In this document: positions 46,251-56,970 of the stretch, piece by piece
How the letters are laid out: every line of letters starts with the position of its first letter
Numbering within the stretch: position 1 is the first letter of the stretch
From: Saccopteryx bilineata
Taxonomy: Eukaryota; Chordata; Mammalia; Chiroptera; Emballonuridae
Assembly: GCF_036850765.1 (NCBI RefSeq)
Contig: NC_089493.1
Location: 16,989,632 to 17,053,631, forward strand
Direction of reading: 5' to 3'
DNA: 64,000 bases
Translations under genes and position numbers: made by a program
The notes under the pieces: model-generated
Database searches by the model: none
What the model was told of the DNA's origin: nothing
The model's input: only the letters and a program-made list of their open reading frames with translations

Positions 46251-47502
46251 AGATTTCTGAAGGTGACTCCTCTATGTTGTGAATGAACATAGGAGGCTGT
46301 GTGTGCAGGGAAAGGCTTGAATTCTCCCTTTTTATTCACTAATCATTAAAGATCTGCTTAGTGGCTTTTTATGTACATATAAAAAGTTAAGATGTCAATG
46401 AAATACTAAGTATATACATGAGTAACGATAACAATAACTAACTGCCAAAGATAAAATATTCCTTATTTAGACAACAACAACAAAAATATATATATGAGCT
46501 AAGGGGTTTATCAAATGTCTCTGTGTTGTCAATAAAATCTTTGGAATCATTGAGCAAGTTTTGATCATTCTTTTGACATTTCTGAGTTTGAAAGTGAATT
46601 CTAACATAATAATATAATAATCATATCAAAAAGATCATATTATGAGACTTTATACAGCACAGAATTCTTCCTAGGTACAAAATAAGTTTCTTTGCTTTCC
46701 ATATTATCTTAAATATGTCAGAACTATGGCCAAAAAGGGCATAGGAACCGTTGTTTGCAGTTATATCAATTTCCACAAGAGTGTGAAAAGGGCATTGTGC
46801 ATATTTTAATGTTATCTCTCCACAATGATGTTGTGGATGAGTTTAGAGATTTTTTATCATTTAATTTTGTTTTTCAAAAACATGCAATTTGTGAGAAAGC
46901 TCATTTTGTGTATCATATTAAAAAATAGAAATTGCTCATTCAAAAATAAAAGCTCCCCTTTATATTCTCATTTCCCTATTACAGAGCAGATCAGCATGGT
47001 ATATATAAAGTTAACTTGCCCATGAAATATTAAAATGTATCCACTTAGCTTAGATAATTCAAGCCTCTGGACACAAACACAGATTCATGCATCCAGTTGT
47101 CCTATCAGTGAGACACCTTCAGAATCCCACAGTCTTGATTTCTAACATTCTTCCCTTTCTAATCCAGCAGAATGAATGGACAGTGGAACCTATCTACCCC
47201 TGTCACCTTCAGAGAATGGCTACTGTTCTAATATGGGAACTTGTTAGCCATCTGTCTGACAGCATTTCTTATTCCAACCATTAATTTCATTCTCAGATTA
47301 TTTTAATTTTATTAGTATTCCAGAGAAGTAAGCCCTTGGGGAATGTGCTGTGCACTCTCCCTTCTCATCTGAGCCCAGGAAGAATGCTGACCAGAGAGAT
47401 ACTTTACTTGGTGGGGGGCTCCTTTATGAGGGACTACAGCAAATCCAAAACCACACTTTGTTGATGGTAGCCTCAGCCAGCCACTGGACCATGGAAATTA
47501 CT
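46251..47502. other. Unassigned stretch
   Basis: Non-coding, with short overlapping frames only. No repeat confidently recognised. Confidence 0.4.
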
Positions 47503-47515
47503 AGGAAGATATTCT

Positions 47516-47922
47516 TTTTTTTCTTTTTTTTTTTTCTTTTTTCACTTCTCTGAAGCTGGAAACGGGGTGAGACAGTCAGACAGACTCCCGCATGCGCCCG
47601 ACCGGGATCCACCCGGCATGCCCACCAGGGGCGACGCTCTGCCCACCAGGGGGTGATGCTCTGCCCCTCCGGGGGTCGCTCTGCCGCGACCAGAGCCACT
47701 CTAGCGCCCGGGGCAGAAGCCAAGGAGCCATCCCCAGCGCCCGGGCCATCTTTGCTCCAATGGAGCCTTGGCTGCGGGAGGGGAAGAGAGAGACAGAGAG
47801 GAAGGAGGGAGTGGGGGTGGAGAAGTGAATGGGCGCTTCTCCTATGTGCCCTAGCCGGGAATCGAACCCTGGTCCCCTGCACGCCAGGCCGACGCTCTAC
47901 CACTGAGCCAACCGGCCAGGGC
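47516..47922 (-). mobile_element. Type A SINE with exact 13-bp target duplication
   Basis: Minus strand: 'tgccctggccggttggctca' head, box B present, two repeat units, and a long A tail with G interruptions (T-rich on plus). 'aggaagatattct' is exact on both sides (47503-47515 and 47923-47935). The CTCF-like unit is decayed here to CCACCAGGGGGTGA. Confidence 0.95.
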
Positions 47923-47935
47923 AGGAAGATATTCT

Positions 47936-48553
47936 AATGCAGGCTGAACAAATACATTTTCATGAAAATCAATCTTGAATATGAGATTGGTCCAGGTGAC
48001 CTTTGAAGTCCAGGCCAAGCCTGACATTCTGGAATTCTGGGAGATGACACTTTACTGTAGATATTAGGTACAGTAAGAAGTATATACTTGTCCTCACCCC
48101 TTAGCGATCTGCAATAATAGATGCACTGAAAAAAAGAAGAATAAAGTCAATATTTTGAGGTAAACTGTAAGAAGCTCATTTAGATAGAAATTGTTGGTTT
48201 TCTACTCCAACTCTTACCTCAAGCTTTTTTTCACTAGCTAGTTCCCTGGTGTTAGCCATTTGTCACATATCTGATCAAAAAGCTACAAAGTTTTCCGGGA
48301 ATGAAAAGACAACACTTCCCTATGAAATTCACAGAAAGAAAGAAGCAGGTTAATAAGAGAATCTCTGAGCAATCCTCCCAGCTCTTGACTGGCTTCCTCT
48401 GGATTTCTTGTTGTGTGAAAGAAATAAACCTGTGTGTTTTTCAAACACTATACTTGTTTTCTGCAATTTTTAGCCAAAGTGCTCTGATATTGATAGATTT
48501 ATTACAGTATATATTATGTATTTATGATTAAGAGTACATGGCCAAAATCATGC
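47936..48553. other. Unassigned stretch
   Basis: Non-coding; no repeat recognised. Confidence 0.4.
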
Positions 48554-48874
48554 ACTTAGTGCAGTGAAGGGCAATCTTTTGAGCTTGGTGTGGCAAAATT
48601 CACCAGAGCATACCTTGGGTGGTGTGTTACTTTGAGAAAACAACCATAATTTTGCAATATTTATAGTTTAAATAACAAAAATGTATAATTGTAATATATT
48701 ACTGTATTTAATAAACCAAAAATTATTTAACTTACCTGCTTAGTGACTTCTTTGTTCATCTGTCAGTCGGTTTCTTTTGTTAATCTTGATATTATTTAAC
48801 TTGTGTGGGGTGCCATGAACTAAGATAAGTGAGTGGGAGGGGGAGTTCTTTAACTAACCTGCCTATTAGTGACC

Positions 48875-49242
48875 TTTTTTTTTCCATTTTTCCAAAGCTG
48901 GAAACGGGGAGGCAGTCAGACAGACTCCCGCATGCGCCTGACTGGGATCCACCTGGCATGCCCACCAGGGGGCGATGCTCTGCTCCTCTGGGGCGTCACT
49001 CTGTTGCATCCAGAGCCATTCTAGCACCTGAGGCAGAGGCCACAGAGCCATCCTCAGTGCCCGGGCCATCTTTGCTCCAATGGAGCCTCGCTGCAGGAGG
49101 GGAAGAGAGGGACAGAGAGGAAAGAGAGGGGGATGGGTGGAGAAGCAGATGGGCGCTTTTCCTGTGTGCCCTGGCCAGGAATCGAACCCAGGACTCCTAC
49201 ACCCCAGGCCGACGCTCTACCGCTGAGCCAACTGGCCAGGGC
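48875..49242 (-). mobile_element. Type A SINE nested in hAT element
   Basis: Minus strand: 'tgccctggccagttggctca' head, one repeat unit, and a short A tail. Flanks 'ttagtgacc' and 'caagtgaca' form an imperfect duplication. It lies immediately past the end of the transposase remnant. Confidence 0.92.
48962..48975 (+). promoter_or_regulatory. CTCF-like motif inside type A SINE
   Basis: CCACCAGGGGGCGA, 13 of 14 matching the CTCF core; a single-unit copy. Confidence 0.4.
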
Positions 49243-49256
49243 AAGTGACATTTTTG

Positions 49257-49586
49257 TTACTGAATTTCATTGGCTAAATCTTCAATTGAAGGTTGGTATT
49301 TTGTACACTTCAAGCCCAAGCAAGAGCTACTAACTTCATCTGTTAATCTGTTTCTTTTGTTGGTTTTGATATTATTTAATGCTGAGAATAAGTTCTTACA
49401 AAAGTACATAGAGGGAAAAATTGTGAGTAAAAGTGTCTGGTAATCGGTTCCAGGCACTCCAAATTTCCTGTTTGTAGTGGCACTCCTCTTGATTTCCAAG
49501 CAGCACCTTTCCAGATTCTCAAGCTTTGATCTCAAATTGACAAACACCTGAGCCCAGATGCTGTCTTGAAATTCTGCAAGTTGCAT
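49257..49586 (-). pseudogene. hAT transposase C-terminal fragment
   Basis: A 109-codon open frame on the minus strand carries the hATC dimerisation domain. 'SMYFCKNLFSALNNIKTNKR' corresponds to the family's CEQxFS(x)MK region, followed by 'NRLTDEVSSSCLGLKCTKY'. It ends in TAA at 49257-49259, just after 'LANEIQ'. The sequence beyond could read on as a QK-x-H tail, so the stop may be a premature CAA-to-TAA change. It lacks the zinc finger and catalytic residues. A different family from the transposase at 20252-22180. Confidence 0.85.
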
Positions 49587-50127
49587 CTTATGAAATTAGA
49601 TGGTTGCCACTATTTCTAATGGCAGAAAATGGCACCCATAGCACAGGCCCTTGCCTCTCCCAGCCTCCCCCTCACTTATCTCAGTAATGATGGTCAATTA
49701 GAAATCCACGACACCCCAGAACAGTAGATTGGATGATGGTTGCTGTGGTTATGTGGTTGCTGGTAACAGGGATCTCAGGGCCCCCAGAGATGCGTCCCCT
49801 GCGGCATTCCACTGCTCCCTGTTCCGCTGGCCATGAGGTCAAAGATCCCCTAACGGCCTAACCGGAAGTCCTAGAACTAGACACTCTGTGCCAGAGTTCT
49901 GTTGTTTTGACCTACAGACCTCCGGCACAGAGTGTCTACACTATAGCAAATGTTTTATCCTTGGCTACCGCACCTGGCCGTGCAGGAGCCGAGGATGAAA
50001 CATCCTTTTCGGCATGCAGCCCCATACTTCTCTGGTATGCAGCCACATGCAGCCATGTGTCATCGAAAATGGCTACACGTGTCAGTGCTGACATGTGTGT
50101 CATAGATTCGCCATCACGGACTTAGTG

Positions 50128-50497
50128 AATGGCAACGAGATGACAAATCTGTGAAGTTAAGAACTGACTTTCAGCCATCATCTGCCAGTAGAGCAAAGTT
50201 TGGTGATAACTTCAGACAAGAGTAAAAAGGAAAGTAAATGACAGGTGTCCATAAATGTGGTTTGTGTTCTCCTTTTGAGAACCCCTGGCATTGCCTCTCT
50301 CTGTTTTCTATGGCCATTTTTTTTAAGACTTAAAGGCAATGTCTGAGCTAACAGCATCTAAAAATCGAGAATAAGTATAGAGAAACAGGATTTCAAGGTC
50401 TTAGAATACATCTCAATGTTATAAATTCACTGAATCAAACACAAAGCACATTCATTTCTTCTTAGCTGAAAATAGTATAACAAATTAAAAGTTATGG
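50128..50497. other. Unassigned stretch
   Basis: Non-coding; no repeat recognised. Confidence 0.4.
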
Positions 50498-50660
50498 GCC
50501 CTGACTGATTATTCAGTTGACTGGATCATCATCCTGTTGCTCCAAGGTTGCAAGTTCAAACCCTGGTCAGAATCAGCAAATGAATGCATAAATAAGAGTG
50601 ACAACAAAGCAATGTTTCTCTCTCTCTTTGTCTCTCTCTCTCTCTCTAAGAAATGGTCAA
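50498..50660 (+). mobile_element. Diverged tRNA-derived SINE, type D (VES-like head)
   Basis: 'ggccctgactgattattcag' head, 'ggttgcaagttcaaaccctg' around box B, then 'aatgtttctctctctctttg' and a CT-rich tail. The order resembles bat VES-type SINEs more than the other types here. Confidence 0.7.
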
Positions 50661-50916
50661 TACAATTTTTTTTTTTTTTTAGGAATTATGTGCTTTCATT
50701 TTTTGGAATAAAGAAAGCATCAAGGGATACAAATTTATAAAATCTGTCTTTAAACGTTCAATTTCTTTTTAGAGTAATAACCATTAGGAAGATAGAATTG
50801 TTTAATTTTCCATAAAATTAAGGTAATTATCTAGGAAATTTTAAATTCTGCTTCTTTTTGCCTTATCTGTTTGGAAAGCATGTACCAAAATAAAGCATAA
50901 TAAGTATTCTATTTTT

Positions 50917-51246
50917 TTATAGGTTAGAGGGGGGACATAGTGACATAGTTCCTACATGCACACCAACCAGGATCTACCTAGCAACCTTGTCTGGGGCCAA
51001 TGCTCAAGTCAAATGAGCTATCCTCAGCACCTGAGGCTGATGCTGGGACCAACCAAGCCATCTGAGTGCCCAGAGCTATGCTCAAACCAAAAGAGCCACT
51101 GGGTATAAAGGAGGGAGAAAGAGAAGAGGGGGAGGGGGCAAAAGAAGCTAATGATCACTTCTCCTGTGTGCCCTGACCAGACATTGAATATGAGATATCC
51201 ATATGCTGAGTCAATGCTCTATCCACTGAGCTACTGTCTAGGGTCA
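50917..51246 (-). mobile_element. Diverged tRNA-derived SINE, antisense, separate subfamily
   Basis: Minus strand: 'gaccctagacagtagctcag' head, 'tggatagagcattgactcag', 'ctggtcagggcacacaggag', then a long GC-moderate body of 'caaccaagccatctgagtgc'-type blocks. Related to type A in the shared 'gggcacacaggagaag' but with a different body. Confidence 0.75.
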
Positions 51247-51378
51247 AGAATTCTAAACTTGAAAAGGTCTTAGGTCTAAGTCATGACTTTAGAATTTTTT
51301 TCTTTTGCAACTTTGGCCACATTGCTCTGATCTTCTGTTTGGCCATAAATAAAAGGAAACCATATATTTCCTATCTCT

Positions 51379-51752
51379 CTCTCTCTCTCTTTTTTTTTTT
51401 TTCTGAAGCTGGAAACGGGGAGAGACAGTCAGACAGACTCCCGCATGCGCCCCACCGGGATCCACCCGGCACGCCCACCAGGGGCGAGGCTCTGCCCACC
51501 AGGGGCGACGCTCTGCCACGACCAGAGCCACTCTAGCACCTGGGGCAGAGGCCAAGGAGCCATCCCCAGCGCCCGGGCCATCTTTGCTCCAATGGAGCCT
51601 CGGCTGTGGGAGGGGAAGAGAAAGACAGAGAGGAAAGGGGGGGGGTGGAGAAGCAGATGGGCGCTTCTCCTGTGTGCCCTGGCCGGGAATCGAACCTGGG
51701 TCCCCCGCACGCCAGGCCAACGCTCTACCGCTGAGCCAACCGGCCAGGGCCC
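51379..51752 (-). mobile_element. Type A SINE, two-unit form
   Basis: Minus strand: 'ggccctggccggttggctca' head, box B 'ggttcgattcc', two shortened repeat units, and an A tail followed by GA repeats. Duplication 'tcctatctct' is exact (51369-51378 and 51753-51762). Confidence 0.94.
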
Positions 51753-51783
51753 TCCTATCTCTTATTGTGAGAATCAAACCTAA

Positions 51784-51875
51784 TGATTCATTCAACAAAT
51801 GTTTGTTGATTGCAACTATACACCAGGCACTTTACTGAGGTTTGTGAACACAGTTATACAAGATGTACATAACTT
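51784..51875 (+). mobile_element. L2/MIR-type fragment
   Basis: 'attcattcaacaaatgtttg', 'actatacaccaggcacttta', 'ctgaggtttgtgaacacag' match the widely conserved L2/MIR3 block in order. Confidence 0.7.
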
Positions 51876-52641
51876 CATTCCTAGAGAATCTCTCATAAAA
51901 CAAATAAAGAACCAAACTTGAATATATTATGTTCACTAATAATCTAAGGGAGCCATGATGGGAGAGGGGTGGGGGTACTACCTGGCAAGGAGATTAGAGA
52001 AATGACATTGTAAAGGTAAAATATTACTCGGCCAAAATGTATTATTGTTCTGAGTTATCCCTGTTGGTTTAATGAGCATAATGAAAATTTATTGAGTACA
52101 TATGTATGTGAGTCTGGGTATTGATTGCTGTATTTCTGTAATCCAGATATCAGATATATCTCCCAAGTCAAACAATCTTCATCTCAAATCCTTCTTCCAC
52201 ACCCAATCGGAAACCTCATCTCTGCAAGATTTGTGTGATGTTTCTGGTGAGTTTATGTTCTCACTGTCATTTTATAATCAAGCTCTTCTTTCTCTATATC
52301 ACGTAGGAGCATGAATAAAATTCAGCTAAGTTTTCCTTCGCCTCCATTTCCACCACTGACACCACCAACAGTAAAACACACATTCTCACTGATGTGATTA
52401 GTGGATATCATTAAGGACTCCAGAATAATGAGAGATATTACATCAACAGTATAAAAAATAGTATATTAGATGTTCTTGTTATACAATATCTTAAAAGTCT
52501 TAAAGTCCAGTTCTCTACTCACTGTGTGAGATCAATGAACCCTTATGGATCCAGCTTTATGCCATTTTGATAACTCTTCACCCCCACTTTATCTTCTAAA
52601 ATCCTTCCTACTCTTTATACTATTCTCCAGAATATAAATAA
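51876..52641. other. Unassigned stretch
   Basis: Non-coding; no repeat recognised. Confidence 0.4.
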
Positions 52642-52658
52642 TATTCTCTTATTTTCTT

Positions 52659-52995
52659 TCTTTTATTGTGTGTGTGACAGGGACAGAGAGAGACAGAAAG
52701 AGGGAAAGATAGGGATGGACAGACAAGAAGGAAGAGAGATGAGAAGCATCAATTCTTTGTGCGGCATCTTAGTTGTTCATTGATTGCTTTCTTATATGTG
52801 CCTTGACCAGGGGCGGGGGTGGGCTAAATTAAACAGAATGACCCCATGCTCAAGCCAGCGACCTTGGGCTCAAGCTGGTGAGCCTTGCTGAAGCCAGAGG
52901 AGCTCACGCTCAAGCTGGCGACCTCGGGTTTTCAAACCTGGGTCCTTTGCATCCCAGTCTGATGCTCTGTCCACTCTGCCACTGCCTGGTCAGGC
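52659..52995 (-). mobile_element. Type B SINE, antisense
   Basis: Minus strand: 'gcctgaccaggcagtggcag' head, 'gaaagcaatcaatgaacaac' body. The tail is eroded to 'cacacacaataaaag'. Duplication 'tattctcttattttctt' (52642-52658) and 'tattctgttattttctt' (52996-53012), one mismatch. Confidence 0.94.
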
Positions 52996-53164
52996 TATTC
53001 TGTTATTTTCTTATGCATAGCAGTGTAGCTACCAAAATACTTACCCAGGATGCCACCTACACCCCTATACTCCTCAAGATACTTTCAGGAGCAAGTTACT
53101 CTTCACAAAAGTAATCAGAAGTACATATTCTTTGCAGAGATTTTCAGGGAAAAAATAAAACCCC

Positions 53165-53262
53165 TAGACTTACAGGTTTTAAGTCACTTGCCCAAGGTCA
53201 TGTAGTCAGTAGGTGGCAGGACTGAAATTCAAACCAGATCACCTGATGTAACAGCCTCCACT
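53165..53262 (+). mobile_element. MIR fragment
   Basis: 'cacttgcccaaggtcatgta' and 'gtaggtggcaggactgaaat' match the MIR core well. Confidence 0.85.
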
Positions 53263-53419
53263 CAACTGTGTGTCTAATCCACTCTGCCTTCCTTTGTGTG
53301 TTTCATCCAGGCTATATTTTTTGAAAGACATTTGAATATACCTCAAAATTATGAGGAAACACTTCCTTCTCAAAGATGTAAGATGAGCTTTAATTAAGGC
53401 AGAAATGCGGCAAAAAAAA

Positions 53420-53990
53420 AAAAAATTCCAATTATGTTGATATAATTGTTTTCGCAGCATGATGTCCCCCGGTATCAGCTTTAGCAGGCAGTGGGGACAT
53501 GGTGATATTGGGCTATTACCACGTAGGCCTGCTCTTAAATTAGACACGGCATTTGGAACGCAGGCTTTGCTTCAACATCCTTAAACAAATATAGATGAAA
53601 ACTTTTGTCTCTATTTAGACTTCCCACGGAGCTTCATTAATTCATTGCTGTCTGGCTCTTTTGGTCCCCCCTGGAAGGCCATGGCTGTAATGATGAGATA
53701 CAAACCCAACTGAATATTCAACTTCACAACCTGGCAAGGTGCCTAGAGCAAAGCAATGACAGCTCCCTATTCACGTCCCTATTTAAATTTTGACACTTAG
53801 CAAGTGAAAGAGGAGATCATATAATCATGGCCGCTAAGTGCGACTTAGAAAAAAGGCAGAAATTCTAATGGAGATAAGATTTTTGCTTGGAGTGCAAAGC
53901 AAGGTCAAAGAGCTACACTTGAATCTTGCCAAGTCTATTAAAGAGGAAAAAATACTAAACTTCTTTAAGTATTTTTTATTAAGTTGTGTC
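53420..53990. other. Repeat-free block, candidate conserved regulatory element
   Basis: No transposon signature. CpG dinucleotides persist (for example 'cccacggagc', 'ttcacgtccc', 'atggccgctaagtgcgactt'), and homeodomain-like cores occur in 'cttcattaattcattgctgt' and 'ggctgtaatgatgagat'. It also holds 'ccctatttaaattttgacac'. It does not code. Function is a guess from texture. Confidence 0.4.
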
Positions 53991-55461
53991 CTGAGCTAGA
54001 TAGGAAGCTGTCACTTTCCTTTAATTTTTCCTTTTCTTTGAGACTTCTATTTTTTTAAAAAAAATCTAAAGGTAATATCCAATGATATTATATACATGAT
54101 AAATAATAACAGCATACACTTCTATAGGCAGAATCAAATCTCACTGATACATATTGACTTTAATTACTTTTTGAGACAAGTACTGTTATTACTCCTGAGG
54201 ATCAGAAAGTTTAGAACTTTGCATGACATCAAATAATTAAAAGTAATACAATGTATAACTTAGGCATGTTATAACATGCACAAATTATACATGTGTTTTA
54301 TATATTACAAGCAAATATATTTTAAGAGCTGTATTAGTAACAAGAAATGAAAGAGATATATTATCAATCTTTCATTGACTTCTGAAGAGGTTGGATCATC
54401 TTATTAAGGAGTTGGATGGTTTTGAAACAAAGGAAATGAATTTGGGGGTTAAAGTGCCACAGATTTAAATTACTCATTAAATAAATAATATGGGAAAACT
54501 TTATAGAAAGACCAATTAGGAAGATCCCTGATTCTGTAACCAAGATCAGAGGAGAGGTAAAAAGTAGAGAAACTTTTCAGAAAGCATCTACAGAGCGGAC
54601 TTAGTGGTTAAAGGACCAAATAAACTCGGAAAAGAACAGAAATGACTAATGGGCTTTTGTATAGGTTTTTGCTGTGTGATATTTAACATAAGCCTCTTGT
54701 TCTTTTCAAAGAACTCTTCAGCGAGATACACATTTCTCACTAAATGTTCGGTGATGTGGGTTTGTTTTTTATGGTTACCTAGGACACTGAACTCGGCTAG
54801 AACTTTGGCAAGTTAGCATGGACAAACCCAGGGGCTGCCCACTTAAGAAAACACACACAGGATATGTGTGAAACATAGTGCAACATTTCAGCTTCATACA
54901 GTGAACTTTGTTGAACTAGAGAAAGTTATCAGTGTGGTGAGAGAAAGGCAGTCAATTACCAAACTGGTATCAGAGGTTCTAATACATCCAGATGTACTAT
55001 TGCTGTTCATCACGTTTGTGGGCTAGAATTGTGGCACCAATCTTGCCTTTTATGTCCAGATCTGGAGGCACCAGGTTCATGGGAGTACCCATTAAAGACC
55101 CAGAGCCTCCCTACAGCTCTGGAATCATTTGATGATACGTCCTTCCTTACACATATCACTGAATCGTGTCACCCCAGACACTGGACTTTCTTCTTCACAC
55201 GTCAGACTTCTTCACTAATCTCCTAGAAACTTACACCATCAAAATGTATCTGGTACATGCTGCAGATGTATATACTATATCTCTCCTTTCTGAGAAAAGA
55301 TGAGATGAAAGGGACCAAGAATGAACCAGAAACAGAGAATGAACTGAAGAGCAAAGGGGAGGAGAAGAGCAGGAAGCAGAAGAGCAACTAAGCAAAGATA
55401 GGAGAACCAAATTGGCTGAATGCTAATGAAGAAGAAAAAAGGGTTGAGAATAGAAAATAGC
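53991..55461. other. Unassigned stretch
   Basis: AT-rich and non-coding. A MIR-like scrap may lie at 54170-54240. Frames at 55029-55226 are not protein-like. Confidence 0.4.
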
Positions 55462-56068
55462 TAGGTTCGTCGCAACATTATTTGCAAAAGCCAAGATTTA
55501 GAAGCAGCCCAAGTGCCCATCAGTAGGTGAGTGGATAAAAAAGCTGTAGTACATTTACCCAATGGAACATTACTTGGCTGTAAAAAAAAAAAATAAGAAG
55601 AAGAAGAAGAAGGAAATCTCACCCTTTGCAACAACAGCATGAATGGATTTGGAAAGGATTGTGCTAAGTGAAATAAGCCAGTCAGAGAAAGACAAATACC
55701 ATATGATTTCACTCTTATGAGGAGTCCAATGAGCTAATAAAATGGGATTTGACTTATAGATTCAAAGACCAACCAGAGAGCTGCTAGAGTGCCAGCGGTT
55801 TGGGGGACTGGGTGAAATAAGTGAAGCGACTAAACCAACAACCAAACCTCATAGACACAGACAAGTGTGGCGGTTACCAGAGAGAAGGGAGTGAGGGCGC
55901 TGGGAGAGGGTAAAGGGGGAAGCAATGGAAGGAGGCTTGACTTCAGGTGGTAAATACACAATAGAACATATAGATGATATATCATAGAGTTGTACACTTT
56001 AAACCTATATAATTTTATTAATCAATGTCACCCTTATAAATTCAATAAATTATTTTTTGAAAATAAAG
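55462..56068 (+). mobile_element. L1 3' end, plus strand
   Basis: 'gcagcccaagtgcccatcag', 'gtgctaagtgaaataagcca', 'gtgtggcggttaccagagag', ending in 'aatcaatgtcacccttataa'. The same family and layout as 6241-7432. Contains a short (AAG)n run at 55596-55612. Confidence 0.92.
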
Positions 56069-56304
56069 AAAATGACTCAAAAAAGTTGTAAAACATTGTA
56101 TTTTCTTCTGCAGAGAGGTGTGGCCCTGGCCATGACCTTCTTGAAAGATGTACGGTATACAGAAATATGTAGAGACTTCAAGATAGAAAAATAATTATCT
56201 AGATTTGTTGGAAGATAGTTGTTTAAGAGAGTGTTTCTAATATTTAAGCATTTATTGAGACTTACTAAAAGATGTTATTTGTTTAACACTCAAGAGTTGT
56301 GGTC

Positions 56305-56700
56305 TTGCCTGACCAGGTGGTTGTACAGTGGATATAGCGTCGGACAGGGACACGGAAGACCCAGGTTGGAAACCGTGAGGTTATGAGCACAGGCTCATCT
56401 GGCTTGACCATGGGGTTGCTGGCTTGAGTGTGGGATCATAGACATGACCCTATGGTCATTGGACTGAGCTCAAAGATCACAGGCTTGAAGTCCAAGGTGG
56501 CTGGCTTGAGCAATGGGGTCACTGGCTCAGCTGCAGCCCCCAGGTCAAGGCACATATGAGAAAGCAAATCAATGAACAACTAAGGTGCCACAATGAAGAC
56601 CTGATGCTTCTCAACTCTCTCCCTTTTTGTCTATCTGTCCCTTTCTGACTCTCTCTCTCTCTCTCTGACTCTTTCACTATCTCTGTCAAAAAAAAAAAAA
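56305..56700 (+). mobile_element. Type B SINE, long variant
   Basis: 'tgcctgaccaggtggttgta' head, extra 'ggctggcttgag'-type body units, 'gaaagcaaatcaatgaacaa', CT-rich and A tail. Flanks 'agagttgtggtc' and 'agagtcatggtc' form an imperfect duplication. Longer than the other type B copies by additional body units. Confidence 0.92.
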
Positions 56701-56970
56701 AAGAGTCATGGTCCCCAATCTTGATATTCTGATTTCATGACCTTGTGTGAGGCCCAAAGATCTCCATGTTTAATAATCTCTTCAGGTGGTTCACATAAAA
56801 ATTGACAGAGGATGAGACTTTATGAAACTCTAGACTACAAGCATAGCTCACAAGGGTCTCAGTCCACTAAAGACAGTGAGACCTAAGATAGATTAGATTT
56901 AGCTCTTTTGCTAACATTAGTCACTGAGCTCACTGACTATGAACTGTTCGAAGGCTTCTGTCATTGAAGG

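Larger units (their letters stand above)
48562..50119 (-). mobile_element. hAT transposon remnant, third family, carrying a SINE
   Basis: Ends CAGTGAAGGGCAATC and GATTCGCCATCACGG are inverted repeats with three mismatches, flanked by exact 8-bp 'acttagtg' (48554-48561 and 50120-50127). It holds the last part of a transposase on the minus strand (49257-49586) and a type A SINE (48875-49242). Excluding the SINE it is about 1.2 kb, so most of the transposase has been lost. The last 300 bp, to 50119, are GC-richer terminal sequence with 'acatgtgtgtcatagattcg'. Confidence 0.93.
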
